NCBI RefSeq assembly: GCF_000002515.2
Contig: NC_006041.1
Span: 124,001-188,000, forward strand
DNA from: Kluyveromyces lactis
Lineage: Eukaryota; Ascomycota; Saccharomycetes; Saccharomycetales; Saccharomycetaceae
Length of the DNA stretch: 64,000 nucleotides
Reading direction: 5' to 3'
Shown here: in pieces, positions 27,015-38,747 of the stretch
Layout: each line of letters opens with the position of its first letter
How positions within the stretch are numbered: the stretch's first letter is position 1
Made by a program: the position numbers and the translations under genes
The notes under the pieces: generated by a model
What the model was told of the DNA's origin: nothing
The model's database searches: none
What the model saw: only the letters and a program-made list of their open reading frames with translations

Positions 27015-30000
27015 TTACCATTTACTTAATTCTATCACTTTCTCTTGAAGTTCTTTCTTTGCCTTAACTCTCATGTAAAATATATCACAATTTTTATTAG
27101 AGCATAGAACCTCGTTGTGTAATGATCCTGAGCAGCGCTGACATTGCGTCCATAGTCTCGAAAAACGTTCCTCTAGCGTTCTTACGTCATACAGGGCCTC
27201 CATATATAATTCTCCTGATCTAGATAAGCAGTCATTGCATAACGGCCCTTCATTTTTACGGAGGACGCGCTTGCAACTCTTACAAGTATCGACCTTTTTA
27301 ACAAAACTCATCAAGCCACCTTTTTGTTTCGAGGCTGCCCCAACTGGCCCACTTTGACGTTTGATGGATTTGACAATAAACATCGAATTTGCTTGTTTCT
27401 CACCGATGATAGGAGCAATAATACTTATAATTGGATTTTGTAGTTGATTACTCAAATAATAGATAGAATCTAGCTGGAGGTTCTGTTCAAGCACATACAG
27501 CGGGTCTTCTGCTCTATTAAAAAGTTTATCACCCCCACCGATTATAACATAATCTACACGGTCACCGACATTTGGACCGACACCGTCTCTCTTTTTCATG
27601 CGTTCAGCAAGCACAGCATGTGGTTGCGGATTCGTATAATTTGGTGCCAATGTTTTGGAAATGATCAATTTAGAGATATCACAACGATTTTGCAAAATAT
27701 CATCGATAGTTTCTCGGATAAACTGCATAGCACCATCTACATTTCTACCAATCAATATCTTCTTCAAGACCTTGTTCATAACAATTGAGACAAGAGGACA
27801 TGAGTCTCTTCTAACAGAGGCCAAACCCTTCTGGTCGAGTTTGTCATATTTTTTTGGATTAGTCCAATAGAGACCTGCGTACCTCTTTTTGTTAATCAAT
27901 AGATAGGGAAAGTAAACTTTCTCAAATTCAAGTTTGATAGGGTCCTTGAACAGAGATGAAACATATGCAGCAGCCTCAGCACCAAGTTTCATAGATTCTT
28001 CTAAATCTGTGGTACCAAATTTGACCATGACAGAATCAGTATCACCGTAGACAACAACAGCATCATGAGATGCACCATTTTTGATACAGTATTTATTTTC
28101 CACGGCGTTCTTTGTAGTTTCGATCATGGTACGACCGAAAGAAGTGACAGAGGAAGAAATGGCTAGGCATGGTAACTTTCCAACAGTGGCCCCTGTAAAA
28201 CCATACACAGAGTTTGCCGAGATTTTTAAAGCTAATTGCCTACCATTAAGAACATCTCTTTTGAAGGGGTCCGTTTCATTCTTTAAATCAAATTTGGCCT
28301 TCTTTCTGGCCCCAATCAATTCTTCCAAAATTTCCGGTAAAACACCACGCCTAACTTTCGAAGTGACGAAAATGTCATTGTTTGGAGTTACAATATAATC
28401 TTCATCAAGTTTGAGATTAAGTCTCTGGACTGTTGCTCTATCACACAATGTAGTATAACAAAGATTATGGGCCATCATAATACTTGGATATAGGGAACTG
28501 AAATCCAACGTTGCAATAGGAACGTCATAATATCCTCTCTTCGGTTCAATAACGGTCGCACCTTCATATTGCTCATCCGAACCTTGTGAACTCATGTTTG
28601 GAATTACTGTTTGAATTTGCAGACACTTTCTGAAAAGCTGTGAGATAACTTTGATCTGTTGACCACGAGCAAGTAAATACATGAACGGAACACCAGTGAC
28701 TCTTGACATTTCCGTATAGTTAACCAATGCCATGAGTTTTTCCATAAGTCTCAGCGGAAGATACGCATCTTTCAAACAGTAAACCGCTAATCTTCTCCTT
28801 GTCTCACTGTCTCCATTCTGTAAAGTCGTGATAATACTGTGATGAACGTCCTCTTTCTGTTCACCTAAGAAATGAGCAGACACCGCGTTCAATGTGTAAG
28901 ATCTCAATTTATACTCTCTTTGCACAAATTGCAGTAAATCCAATTGTAAACGTCCATCAATGTTGATGTTCTTGGATTCACGGGTACCGTAAGCTTTGGA
29001 CGAAAAAGTAGATGATTTGACTTCTTGTTTTACGTTTGATAATCTTCCGAAATATGGGAATGACTGTACCCCCAATGCAGCCGCCCTATCAATCAAATAC
29101 GGGAAATCGAAATTAGTGGTGTTATAACCTATAACAACATCGGGATCTACTTCAACAATAAAATCACGCCAATGTTCCAACATATCTGATTCTTTATCAT
29201 GTTCAAATATCTGAGATCCGGTAATGGGAGAGCATGAGTTCACGGTGAAGACATTTCTAATGAAAGGTTTGGCAGCACCCGAGATACTAACAACATTAGC
29301 TATCTGTATCACAGAATCGTGTTCAGGTTCTGGAAAGACACCGGGCCTACCAGCACATTCAATATCGAAAGACATGATTCTTAGCGGAGCGTTATGGGAC
29401 CATTCACCTTCTGCAGGATGTGCAATCAAATCCTTATAGTTTATATTGACTTCAAACTGGCATGTGGAGATTCGTTGGTTAACTGGAACCAATTGATACT
29501 TACTAGCGGGTAAAGTAATCCAGGACATTCCTACAATCCCACAATCGATCATCAGCCGGAGTGGGAAAGCAATGTTGTCGTATGTTGTACAACCACCAAC
29601 AAACCATTTATCGTTCGGCTGAATGTATCCCTTCTCAAAACCTGTCCTAATCTTATTCAGCAGGTTGGGGTTCTTCACAAATATCTGTAAGAACGGAATC
29701 TTTGCATCTCCTGAAAACCCCCATATACTTTGCTTTGGAACAATCTTAATAGAATCCACATTATTCTCATAATGCTCGTTTAGGTACTGCTGAAGTGTCA
29801 AAATATTTTCCTGATGGAAACCCAGGGGCGCAGGAACGTAAAGATAATGTTTGAACCCCGTCACGTTACACAGTATAGAATTACCCTTGTCAGTGACCCC
29901 AAAAAATCTTATGACAATATTCGTATTAGAATCGTATTGACCAGGTAGCATCGCTTGCTCTGCATCCAATTGTTGAAATGAAATATCGCTCGTCTTTGCA

Positions 30001-30320
30001 TTGAAATCCGCTGGAATAGGTACCCTAGACCATACTTTACTCTGACCACACTCTGTCTTTTCCACCAGTTCATGATCCATAAGCGAAAGTTCCTCCTCAA
30101 AAGCTGTAGGGTTACCTTTCCCCACCGTATCATTAACTTTACTAGACTTGTACCCTAAAACGTTCTGTTTCTTGAACTTGTCAGTAGGAATTATTTCTAT
30201 TGTGGATACTGGTTCGCTCAACGCTGATCGATCAAACGATTGGGTCCTCTGTTTCTTGATATCTTGGAACGCATCCTCAAGCGTTTCCACTTCGCGAGCT
30301 CTCGTAATACCAACGGTCAT
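27015..30320 (-). CDS. POL3: POL3, DNA polymerase delta catalytic subunit
   Basis: Replicative B-family polymerase for lagging-strand synthesis and repair. The 1101-residue protein (1097 in S. cerevisiae) has the exonuclease Exo I motif FDIECAG, polymerase motifs [10 protein letters not shown] and YGDTDSVMV, and at the C-terminus two Cys clusters: CysA (Cys1013, 1016, 1028, 1031) for PCNA binding and CysB (Cys1060, 1063, 1073, 1078), which holds an Fe-S cluster and binds Pol31. The ATG at 30320 was chosen because the frame before it begins only with a GTG. An MCB box upstream suggests G1/S expression. It is YDL102W. Confidence 0.98.
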   Translation of the reverse strand: MTVGITRAREVETLEDAFQDIKKQRTQSFDRSALSEPVSTIEIIPTDKFKKQNVLGYKSSKVNDTVGKGNPTAFEEELSLMDHELVEKTECGQSKVWSRVPIPADFNAKTSDISFQQLDAEQAMLPGQYDSNTNIVIRFFGVTDKGNSILCNVTGFKHYLYVPAPLGFHQENILTLQQYLNEHYENNVDSIKIVPKQSIWGFSGDAKIPFLQIFVKNPNLLNKIRTGFEKGYIQPNDKWFVGGCTTYDNIAFPLRLMIDCGIVGMSWITLPASKYQLVPVNQRISTCQFEVNINYKDLIAHPAEGEWSHNAPLRIMSFDIECAGRPGVFPEPEHDSVIQIANVVSISGAAKPFIRNVFTVNSCSPITGSQIFEHDKESDMLEHWRDFIVEVDPDVVIGYNTTNFDFPYLIDRAAALGVQSFPYFGRLSNVKQEVKSSTFSSKAYGTRESKNINIDGRLQLDLLQFVQREYKLRSYTLNAVSAHFLGEQKEDVHHSIITTLQNGDSETRRRLAVYCLKDAYLPLRLMEKLMALVNYTEMSRVTGVPFMYLLARGQQIKVISQLFRKCLQIQTVIPNMSSQGSDEQYEGATVIEPKRGYYDVPIATLDFSSLYPSIMMAHNLCYTTLCDRATVQRLNLKLDEDYIVTPNNDIFVTSKVRRGVLPEILEELIGARKKAKFDLKNETDPFKRDVLNGRQLALKISANSVYGFTGATVGKLPCLAISSSVTSFGRTMIETTKNAVENKYCIKNGASHDAVVVYGDTDSVMVKFGTTDLEESMKLGAEAAAYVSSLFKDPIKLEFEKVYFPYLLINKKRYAGLYWTNPKKYDKLDQKGLASVRRDSCPLVSIVMNKVLKKILIGRNVDGAMQFIRETIDDILQNRCDISKLIISKTLAPNYTNPQPHAVLAERMKKRDGVGPNVGDRVDYVIIGGGDKLFNRAEDPLYVLEQNLQLDSIYYLSNQLQNPIISIIAPIIGEKQANSMFIVKSIKRQSGPVGAASKQKGGLMSFVKKVDTCKSCKRVLRKNEGPLCNDCLSRSGELYMEALYDVRTLEERFSRLWTQCQRCSGSLHNEVLCSNKNCDIFYMRVKAKKELQEKVIELSKW

Positions 30321-30503
30321 TTCCCTCTTTCTGTCTCGGTTTCTTTCCCAATACACAGAAGAACCGTTTCCTCAAATACTTCTTGTTACAGAGACCAGAA
30401 CCACCTTCTATATCCTATCCCTCTCTGCTTTGCTACCTGGATGCGTATATAACTTATTTGCTGATGGTATATTTGAATCATATTTAAGTGATGAGCAAGC
30501 AGA

Positions 30504-30509
30504 ACGCGT
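30504..30509. promoter_or_regulatory. MCB box of POL3
   Basis: ACGCGT is the exact MluI cell-cycle box bound by the MBF factor (Swi6-Mbp1), which drives DNA replication genes at G1/S. It lies 184 bases before the POL3 start, a normal distance. Confidence 0.75.
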
Positions 30510-30549
30510 CAAAATAACTTTTTTTAAGAAATTTTGGGGAATGGCATAT

Positions 30550-30590
30550 CACGTGAAAACATGGGCACGTGACAAGAATTTGACCACGTG
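30550..30590. promoter_or_regulatory. Cluster of three CACGTG boxes
   Basis: CACGTG occurs at 30550-30555, 30566-30571 and 30585-30590. Two of the three are followed by AC (CACGTGAC), the Cbf1-preferred form. The cluster is between the MCB box and the HLJ1 side of the promoter, so its target gene is uncertain. Confidence 0.7.
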
Positions 30591-31087
30591 ACACGATGTT
30601 TTTCCGATTCAGCTGGCGGTCTAATTCCTGCTTTTCACATTGTGGAAGGCAAGAAAGAGAAAAAAGAATTTTGAAAAATGTTCACACATACATGAAATAC
30701 TGATTAACGGTTTTTTTGAATTAAAATACAGTGCTGAAGAACTGATAGACCAACTGAGATAAACTGGTTCTGGAGTACTGTCGCAAACGAAGCAGCTAAT
30801 GGCCTGTAGCTTCAGCTATTCTTTGATACGGATTCTGGGTTAGTATAGAGAAGCAAGAGAAAGAAAGTCGGTTTATATCAGATATAACAGTTGGTTTTTT
30901 GTTGGGTTCACTTTTTCTGCCCTGGATATATACATATAAGAGGAAAGAAGACATATTACCAAGAGATAGACAATCTATCTGCAGTGATAAGTCCACAGGT
31001 GATAGACCAGCGGTGAGTTTTGCGAATTTTTTTTAGCTAATTGAGAGATATCTTGAAGTTGCAATTAATCAGAGTTTGATTTAGGAA

Positions 31088-31783
31088 ATGTCAGAATACA
31101 CAGAAGAACAGGAGCGGATAACGCTTGACATTCTTTCGAAGGATAAGCATGAGTTCTATGAGATGTTGAAAGTTGGGAAGTCAGCGTCAGAGAGCGATAT
31201 AAAAAAGGCATATAGGAAACTGGCGATCAAATTACACCCAGACAAGAACAGACATCCAAGGGCCAGCGAGGCGTTCAAAAAGATAAATAGAGCATTCGAA
31301 GTGCTATCAGACGATTCTAAACGGAGGATTTTCGACCAGCTGGGCCATGATCCTGATGACAGAGCTGCGGCACAGGAATCGTATAGAGGAGGTAGCTCTG
31401 CGGCGGCAGCAGGGGGGCCACGATTCCGTGGGAATGCTGGATTTGGTGAACCATTCGGTGGTTCACCAGAAGATATATTTGAATTCTTGTTCAGAGGTGG
31501 TGGTCCAGGCGGACAGTTTGGCGGGCATCCATTCGGGGGGCCGTTCGGTGGACCATTTGGAAATGCAGGAGGCGCTACTTACTCATTTGGAGGCCCTGGT
31601 GGCTTCAAAGTGTATACGAATTATGATTCCCCGTTCGGAAGAAGAGCTCGTCGTACTCAGCCGCGTCATAATGATAACTCCGCAGAAAGGAAAGAGGAAC
31701 CGAATACACAACTCATGATGCTCATAGCGCCATTCATAGTCATCATTCTATTGAACTTATTAGAAAGGTTGTTATTAGGCTGA
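31088..31783 (+). CDS. HLJ1: HLJ1, ER-membrane J-domain co-chaperone
   Basis: J-domain protein anchored in the ER membrane with the J domain facing the cytosol; it stimulates Hsp70 Ssa1 in ER-associated degradation. The 231-residue protein (224 in S. cerevisiae) has the J domain at about 20-88 with HPD at 50-52, a Gly/Phe-rich linker at about 100-180, and a C-terminal hydrophobic anchor at about 209-231. The linker is longer in Gly-Gly-Pro repeats than I recall in S. cerevisiae. It is YMR161W, before DNF3 (YMR162C). Confidence 0.95.
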   Translation: MSEYTEEQERITLDILSKDKHEFYEMLKVGKSASESDIKKAYRKLAIKLHPDKNRHPRASEAFKKINRAFEVLSDDSKRRIFDQLGHDPDDRAAAQESYRGGSSAAAAGGPRFRGNAGFGEPFGGSPEDIFEFLFRGGGPGGQFGGHPFGGPFGGPFGNAGGATYSFGGPGGFKVYTNYDSPFGRRARRTQPRHNDNSAERKEEPNTQLMMLIAPFIVIILLNLLERLLLG

Positions 31784-31974
31784 TTGATACCTCTTAAATT
31801 AAACGACCAAATAAACGGAAGTCCGGAGAAAGCACATAGCAATAAAAAAGATAGTAAAACATGATTAAAGAATTCTATCGATGTATATTACAAACTTACT
31901 ATTTAACAGAACTTATTCAACGTAGCGCATCGGAAACTTTAGAAAGGGTGGATATCCTGGTAAAGAGTATCGGT

Positions 31975-34900
31975 TCATTCGAGATCCCTCATTCTGTTTT
32001 CAATTATTTGTTTTATTTCAAAATCATCTGGTTTAGAATTGAGTTTAAATCTTAGTTTTTTGCCTAACTTCGATTTGACACTCTTTTTGGTCACCTGCTT
32101 CTTATGGATGAGTTTACCACTGGGTAGCATTTCGTATTCTTCCGTATCAAAGTCTTTTATATCGTATCTATCATTTGTATTATAATTTGAATCTTCAGCA
32201 CCATTCTTTTTGAAATTTACTGCTTTCATAGCATATTTCTTGACACTACTTGGATCCTTTTGGAAAGACCAGCTCTGATGCAACTCCCTGTGTGCAGCAA
32301 ATTCCAATTTTTTCCGGATGTCATCTTTCTGCTCCAATTCTGCAAAAATATCACCATCAGTTGGCCATATCATCGCACGGAATGTTTGACATACGATATC
32401 TATCATCATAGGGAACATAATCAAAATCAAACAGCTGGCCCACCAAGTAATATCTCTTCCGAACTGGTGATAAAGACCAATTAGAACATCATATATCGCA
32501 TTTTCGCCATAAATTCCAGGTAATAGGCAACACCACAATATCCAACCGATACAAGATATTAGTAAAGAGGCAAATGCTAGCCAATTTCTGTTTCTTGTTT
32601 CGATAAACTGACATTTCACATTTATCAAGAAACATATTGACGTGAAGTTTATAACCCCAATTGGATATATGGAATTATCTGATTGTGCTGTGAAACCCCA
32701 AATTTCAAAATTCAAAAATGTAATAAGCACTGATATCCCTGCAGCGGTAAGCATCCACACAAGGAAAATTTTTAAGTTGAATGCTTGACATTTCTGACCC
32801 ATAGTATATAATTCAGGAACAGCTAACAATGTCATTGGTTTTAAGTCTTTCTCAAACATACCAATACAGATGACTGGCAACGAAGTGAAAAGGGTATTAA
32901 ACATGGACAAAGACCATGGTTCGTACAAAGAAGTACCAGAGAACATAGTCTGCCTTTGATATATCATTTGAGTCAAATAGAACAAAACTTCTTTGTAGAA
33001 CGTGCATAAAACGAACTTTGAAGTTCTCACATAATTGTACCGTCCATGAACAAACAATAACTTGAGTAGATATCTGAACTGTGCAATGGAGTAGTCAGAA
33101 GAACGTGATGCTTGTAACCCTTCTTTACCAGTTATACCAACACCAATATCGGCAGATTGAATCATAGCAATATCATTAGCTCCGTCACCTATGGCTAACG
33201 TTACTAAATCCTTATTTTTTAGCCTAATGTTAGTAACTATTAACGCCTTTTGGGAAGGAGATGCACGACAACAAATGACAGAATCTGTCTTAGTACATAG
33301 TTCAATGAAGACACTCATCATAGTCGGGTTGTTTTCAAACACAGCCAATGATGCACCGTCAATCACTAACACACAGTGTGCTATTTTTCCTGTGTCAAGT
33401 TCTTCTCCTAAAGCTGTCATTTTTGAGATTAAGTTGTCGTCATTTTTTTTCAAGATAACAACAGTTGAATAATCGTAAATGAGCTTACAAGCATATCCAA
33501 TATTGATTGCTGTTTCACGCTTGTCACCAGTTAGCATCCACATCTTAATTCCAGCCCTTCTTATTTTTTGAATTGCTTCTGGAACGCCTTCCTGTAGCTT
33601 GTCTTCTATGGCAGTAGCTCCTAGTAATTCTAAGTCGGTTTCTATGTGTCCTCCGACTTCAGCAATCTGTGTAGAACGATTTGTCAAAGAAGTTTTCGCC
33701 TCATGATATTTTGCCTCCCAAGCTTTATATTCCTCAGCAGGTATCCACTTATAGCTGTACAACAACGTTCTTAAGCCCTCCGTTGAGAATTCATCTATTG
33801 CATTCAAAGTTTTTTCTAAGATAAACTCTTCATTTTTAATAAGCTTCTCATCTCCAATGTACTTTTCTATAGAGTCCATTGATTCAGAATTATCTTCGGC
33901 TTCACCATATTTCTCTCTTTGCTGAAATTGAACTGATTTTCGCGCATTAAGCATGATATTTTCAATCTGTGATTCATCATGTTGGATATTTGACAAAAAA
34001 TCGTCAATTGAGTTAATTTGCAGTTCTTGTTCACTACGAATGGAGGCTTTTCGTGATATGCTCTTCCTAGCAGCGTCAAGTTTCAGAGTAGAGATACTGC
34101 TTCTGTTTTGTAATTGTGAATTTCTCGCTAATCCTGTAATACCGTCTCTCATGTTAGTCAGTTCTAGAGATTTACGTTGGTGCAAAATCATTTCAGCTTC
34201 TTCTAATTTTCTTTGTTCGATAAGATTTTGTTGTTCTAGAACTTTATTTTGAGCTAATTCCGAGTTTCTTAAACGTTCCAAAATAACATTGTCAGCCCCT
34301 TTACAAATAAGCAGGACCCTGTCGTCATCATTAGGCATCTTTACAGCAACTGACATTCTTTTTCTTTGTGAATCAAAATTAATGTACTCCAAAACTTCAT
34401 AGTCTTCAACAATAGGCTGATCATCAAATCCATTAGGGTAGGTGGCAATTGAAAGCGTGCTTGAATTTCTATTCGTCACAACAAAACCCATGTCTCTTGC
34501 TGCAGTCACAAGAGCTAGTTCATCAGGTGAAGAAGATTGGTATAAAATAGAATCTGTCCCATCATGCGTTTTCTTTGGTAGACATGTGTGGCATAACGCC
34601 AATGAAAGAATGAAGAATTTTGCCCTGATTGAGAATTCGGTATTTGGATGTTTTTGGATGTATAGAAGTAAGTCCACTGTGGTCTTTAATCCGTTTTTTT
34701 CTTCACTACTTCTACTAGAGTTCGTTCTTGTGGTGTTGAGGTCTTCTGCCAATTCTTGCCTTTGGATTTGTAATGCCATAGAGGGCCTTCCTGAATATAC
34801 GGCTCCAGAATTTCCCTTATACTCTATTGATGTTCTTGGATTCTTTGAATGAGTTGAACGCAGATCAAACTCATTCAAAAAGCTTCTATCTTCAATAGAA

Positions 34901-36627
34901 ATCACATCAATATCATCATCAATGGGATCGATAAGGTCTTCATCTATCTCATGTAACCATGATGATCCGCATATTGAAAATTTTCTGAAAATCATTTTGT
35001 TATCAGTTAAGGTACCAGTCTTATCACTAAAAATGTAGGAAACCTGCCCCAATTCTTCGAGGATTGTAGCTGTTCTTGATTCACATGGTGTATCAGATTC
35101 AATATGATACATGTCAATGTCCCATTCCATCAATTTACTTTGCATGGCTTTGATAATTTCCGTCGTGACATATAGGGAGAGTGGAATCAATGTATTATAC
35201 ATAATGATGAAAGACATTATAGTAGGGGCCGTTCCTGCGTCCTCTTGAAATAAATACCATGCTCTATTATTGTCAACGTAATTCTTCTTAAGGATATGTT
35301 GACCCAAATAAGAAAACATAGCCATTGCTGCCACAACAAACACCATAAATAAAACGATTAGATTGATCTTGCCCTGTAACTTCGGAGCTTTTGTTCTTGG
35401 GTTTTTAATAGCGTTCATCCTAATTTTAGTTTCTTCACCGGTGAAAATGACTATCCCAACAATACTTTGGGTATTCCTTAAGATACTTCCACGATAAACA
35501 ACGTTATCAGACCCTAGAGGATAGAGTTCGCCATCAATTTCCACAGTCCCTTCAAAATTGTACAAATCATTGTTAGGGTCTTCCAATGTAGTTGTGGCAC
35601 TATGCATGCTCAAGCCAGTTGCTGAAGTCATACGCTTGGCTAATTCTGGTAAAGGGTTTTTACTTTTTAGGTTTGTTTCACCATCTAATGCCATTGTCTC
35701 GACAAAAGCCTCATTATTTTCACCGTCAGTACTCAACAAAAGAATATCTGCTGGAACCCAGTCATCTGAATTCAAGAGTACAAACTCTCCAACTTTCAAA
35801 TCTTTCCATTCTTTCTTTTTTATGTGAATATCGAACTGTGAGCGAAGGAGGTTGAGATTGGTAAAATGGTCTGTATAAGATGGTTCTGTCACGTCATTTA
35901 AGTTATGCATAGAATTAAAATCACTTAAAATTGCGTCCGTGGATCTTGCAGATACGTTTGATAATGAATATATGGAATCCGACTCAAGTTCATCGTGGTC
36001 CTTACCCATAGTAAGTACTTTGGTAGATTTATTATTTTCTTCCTTGTCCAATCTGTGTCTCTTAAAATCATCCCAGGCTTCTCTTGCCATCGATATGCTT
36101 AGAAAAATCGACAACGGTACAATGGTAGTGTACGTACCAGTTGTAGACCACGATGGGATCATCTGCAAAATAGCAACTAACAAAAAGTACGCATTTGCCA
36201 ATTTCGAAAATTGCGCGTATAATTGCCTTGGCAAGAACGAATATACGGTATATCGGGACGACGTTATGACATTATCGCGGTATGGTCTATCAGTCCTCTC
36301 ATCGATAAGAAGATTCGAGCGGGCATACTGTTGATATAACACCGAGTTCTTATCCAAACATATCGGTATAACTCTACCGCTCTCCGAGCTTAGATGTGTT
36401 GTCCGATTTAAAATCAGATCCATTATCTTTGTTCTCAGACTAAGCTTTTTCCGTTTCTTTGTCTGATTACTTGGAAGATTCTCTGTACTGTACGAAGAGG
36501 CCGGCAAGCTGTCACCATCGTTCGCTATTTCCATTTCAATTTCTTCAGATTCCGACCTCAACTTATCACTGAGCTTCTTGTTGAACAACTGGGTTCGAAG
36601 CGAATAGCCCCTGGATCGGCCAGTCAT
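31975..36627 (-). CDS. DNF3: DNF3, P4-type phospholipid flippase
   Basis: Aminophospholipid-translocating ATPase of trans-Golgi and secretory membranes that moves phosphatidylserine and phosphatidylethanolamine to the cytosolic leaflet. The 1550-residue protein (1656 in S. cerevisiae) has an N-terminal two-helix pair, the actuator segment with DGETN, the phosphorylation site FSDKTGTLTD with Asp535, a nucleotide-binding domain with a large, poorly conserved hydrophilic insert, the GDGANDIAMIQ hinge, and six C-terminal membrane helices. It partners a Cdc50-family subunit in yeast. It is YMR162C; the convergent neighbour is HLJ1. Confidence 0.96.
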   Translation of the reverse strand: MTGRSRGYSLRTQLFNKKLSDKLRSESEEIEMEIANDGDSLPASSYSTENLPSNQTKKRKKLSLRTKIMDLILNRTTHLSSESGRVIPICLDKNSVLYQQYARSNLLIDERTDRPYRDNVITSSRYTVYSFLPRQLYAQFSKLANAYFLLVAILQMIPSWSTTGTYTTIVPLSIFLSISMAREAWDDFKRHRLDKEENNKSTKVLTMGKDHDELESDSIYSLSNVSARSTDAILSDFNSMHNLNDVTEPSYTDHFTNLNLLRSQFDIHIKKKEWKDLKVGEFVLLNSDDWVPADILLLSTDGENNEAFVETMALDGETNLKSKNPLPELAKRMTSATGLSMHSATTTLEDPNNDLYNFEGTVEIDGELYPLGSDNVVYRGSILRNTQSIVGIVIFTGEETKIRMNAIKNPRTKAPKLQGKINLIVLFMVFVVAAMAMFSYLGQHILKKNYVDNNRAWYLFQEDAGTAPTIMSFIIMYNTLIPLSLYVTTEIIKAMQSKLMEWDIDMYHIESDTPCESRTATILEELGQVSYIFSDKTGTLTDNKMIFRKFSICGSSWLHEIDEDLIDPIDDDIDVISIEDRSFLNEFDLRSTHSKNPRTSIEYKGNSGAVYSGRPSMALQIQRQELAEDLNTTRTNSSRSSEEKNGLKTTVDLLLYIQKHPNTEFSIRAKFFILSLALCHTCLPKKTHDGTDSILYQSSSPDELALVTAARDMGFVVTNRNSSTLSIATYPNGFDDQPIVEDYEVLEYINFDSQRKRMSVAVKMPNDDDRVLLICKGADNVILERLRNSELAQNKVLEQQNLIEQRKLEEAEMILHQRKSLELTNMRDGITGLARNSQLQNRSSISTLKLDAARKSISRKASIRSEQELQINSIDDFLSNIQHDESQIENIMLNARKSVQFQQREKYGEAEDNSESMDSIEKYIGDEKLIKNEEFILEKTLNAIDEFSTEGLRTLLYSYKWIPAEEYKAWEAKYHEAKTSLTNRSTQIAEVGGHIETDLELLGATAIEDKLQEGVPEAIQKIRRAGIKMWMLTGDKRETAINIGYACKLIYDYSTVVILKKNDDNLISKMTALGEELDTGKIAHCVLVIDGASLAVFENNPTMMSVFIELCTKTDSVICCRASPSQKALIVTNIRLKNKDLVTLAIGDGANDIAMIQSADIGVGITGKEGLQASRSSDYSIAQFRYLLKLLFVHGRYNYVRTSKFVLCTFYKEVLFYLTQMIYQRQTMFSGTSLYEPWSLSMFNTLFTSLPVICIGMFEKDLKPMTLLAVPELYTMGQKCQAFNLKIFLVWMLTAAGISVLITFLNFEIWGFTAQSDNSIYPIGVINFTSICFLINVKCQFIETRNRNWLAFASLLISCIGWILWCCLLPGIYGENAIYDVLIGLYHQFGRDITWWASCLILIMFPMMIDIVCQTFRAMIWPTDGDIFAELEQKDDIRKKLEFAAHRELHQSWSFQKDPSSVKKYAMKAVNFKKNGAEDSNYNTNDRYDIKDFDTEEYEMLPSGKLIHKKQVTKKSVKSKLGKKLRFKLNSKPDDFEIKQIIENRMRDLE

Positions 36628-37220
36628 CTGAGATATCCTATATACAATCCAATCCCTTTCACTAGATTCAGTGCTTGTTAGGGCTATCTGTACTGCCTTT
36701 CAAATGATCAAACTTGTCAATCTTTTGTTCTAAAGCCTTAAATGATAATAAATCTCACAATATTGAAGAAATCAAATAGTGAATTAAGGCAAATCACAAC
36801 ATAGAAAAGCCTCTAAAGGTGACACAATGCACAAAAGATCTTGAAGAGTGTAGAACTGGTTTACCAGATCTGGCTGTAGATTAACTCCGGAACTTCGTTA
36901 ATACCAAGGAATAAGTCAATACAGAAAATCAATTCAATGGCCGCATCCAATTGCCCTGGTTCTGTGCGTTTTGCCTAATTAACTATTACGTGGAAATTCC
37001 GTTTGTTTACAAATCGTCGCACGTGACATAATATTATCGAGCCTTATGGTGTTTCACTCAAAGCGGTTTTCGATCTATAAATAAGATCATGTAGATGAAT
37101 CTGAAGAAAAAGGAAATGCAGATACACTTGATATAAGCCAGTAGGTGTTTAAACTGATTATTTGTCAGTGAGCAGATCAATCGTCGGTATAGTTTAGATA
37201 TTTTTTTTCATTCTGTTGCG
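36628..37220. other. DNF3/QRI1 divergent intergenic region
   Basis: About 590 bases holding both promoters. A CACGTG box lies at 37020-37025, about 200 bases before QRI1. A T-rich run is just before the QRI1 start. I see no RNA gene. Confidence 0.5.
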
Positions 37221-38633
37221 ATGACTGACTTGAAACAACAGTACGAATCAAAAGGTCAATCACATTTGTTTGCCCACTGGGACACCTTGGCACAAAACGA
37301 AAGGGAGCATTTTCTGAACCAATTGAGTAAGTTTGACTCTAAAAAATTGTCTGAAGATTGCCAGAAGGCAATTGCATTGGCAGACGAAAATTCAAGCTCT
37401 GAAAATGTCATCAGACCGTTACCAGCATCATCGTACGAATCGGTGATTGGAGATGACGATTTGAGGAATACGTACCAACAATTGGGATTAAATGCTATCA
37501 AGAATGGCGAGGTTGCTGTTATTTTAATGGCTGGTGGTCAAGGTACGAGATTGGGATCTTCCGCACCAAAGGGATGCTACAATATCGGCTTACCTTCTGG
37601 AAAATCATTATTCCAGATCCAAGCTGAAAGATTAAAAAGACTACAAACTCTTGCTGGCTGTACGAAACCGATACAATGGTACATCATGACATCAGGACCC
37701 ACAAGAGCCGCTACTGAATCTTTCTTCAAGGAGCATAACTTTTTTGGCCTCTCAGAATCTCAGATCCACTTCTTTAACCAAGGCACGTTACCAGCTCTTG
37801 ATATTTCTGGAGAAAAGTTATTCTTGAGCGACAAAGATGAACTTGTGGAATCACCTGATGGTAATGGTGGCCTATACCGTGCTATCAAAACTAATAATTT
37901 ATTAAATGACTTCAATTCCCGCGGCATCAAGCACATACACATGTATTGCGTCGACAATGTCCTTGTTAAAATTGCAGATCCAGTTTTCATCGGCTATGCT
38001 ATCAAGAATGACTTCCAACTTGCTACGAAAGCTGTGAGAAAACGTGATGCTCATGAATCTGTTGGTATAATAGCCACCAAAAATGATAAGCCATGTGTCA
38101 TAGAATACTCAGAAATTTCAAAACCTCTAGCAGAAGCTGTTGATGAGGACACAGGGCTACTAACTTTACGTGCTGCCAATATTGTCAACCATTACTATTC
38201 AGTAGATCTATTGAACACGAAATTGGACAATTGGGTAGAATCTATGCCATATCATATAGCCAAAAAGAAAATTTCGTACTACGATAATGTCAATGACAAA
38301 TATGTGAAACCATCAGAACCTAACGGTATAAAGTTAGAACAGTTTATTTTTGACGTTTTCCCCTCCATTCCTATGTCTAGGTTTGGTTGTTTGGAAGTCG
38401 AAAGAGCAGAAGAATTCTCTCCACTAAAAAACGCTCCTGGAACTGCAAATGATAATCCTGAAACTGCTAGGGATGCTTACCTTCATTTAACTACATCTTG
38501 GTTGAAAGATGTAGGAGCACTAGTCAATGATGAAATTCTTGTCGAAGTTTCAAGTCTATTGTCTTACGGCGGGGAAAACCTTGACTCTTATAAAGGCACT
38601 GTGTTCGATAAGCAAGGCGAAATTTTGAACTAA
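37221..38633 (+). CDS. QRI1: QRI1/UAP1, UDP-N-acetylglucosamine pyrophosphorylase
   Basis: Makes UDP-GlcNAc from UTP and GlcNAc-1-phosphate, the donor for chitin, N-glycans and GPI anchors. The 470-residue protein (477 in S. cerevisiae) has the nucleotide-binding loop LMAGGQGTRLGSSAPKG at about 101-117 and substrate-binding segments such as NGNGGLYRA and HMYCVDNVLV. The fold is a single Rossmann-like domain with a C-terminal beta-helix-like part. The start ATG matches the yeast N-terminus. It is YDL103C, after POL3 (YDL102W) on the sister block. Confidence 0.96.
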   Translation: MTDLKQQYESKGQSHLFAHWDTLAQNEREHFLNQLSKFDSKKLSEDCQKAIALADENSSSENVIRPLPASSYESVIGDDDLRNTYQQLGLNAIKNGEVAVILMAGGQGTRLGSSAPKGCYNIGLPSGKSLFQIQAERLKRLQTLAGCTKPIQWYIMTSGPTRAATESFFKEHNFFGLSESQIHFFNQGTLPALDISGEKLFLSDKDELVESPDGNGGLYRAIKTNNLLNDFNSRGIKHIHMYCVDNVLVKIADPVFIGYAIKNDFQLATKAVRKRDAHESVGIIATKNDKPCVIEYSEISKPLAEAVDEDTGLLTLRAANIVNHYYSVDLLNTKLDNWVESMPYHIAKKKISYYDNVNDKYVKPSEPNGIKLEQFIFDVFPSIPMSRFGCLEVERAEEFSPLKNAPGTANDNPETARDAYLHLTTSWLKDVGALVNDEILVEVSSLLSYGGENLDSYKGTVFDKQGEILN

Positions 38634-38747
38634 CCAGGCAGTGTTTATAATATATTCGAAACGATAATGCTGGTGGTTTAAGTTTATTATATATACTAAA
38701 ATAATACATACTTTTATCATTCAAGTGATATCAATATTGGATGTAGG

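Larger units (their letters stand above)
30321..31087. other. POL3/HLJ1 divergent intergenic region
   Basis: About 770 bases with both promoters. It holds an MCB box (30504-30509) and three CACGTG boxes (30550-30590). The HLJ1-proximal half shows long T runs and no clear gene. Confidence 0.6.
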
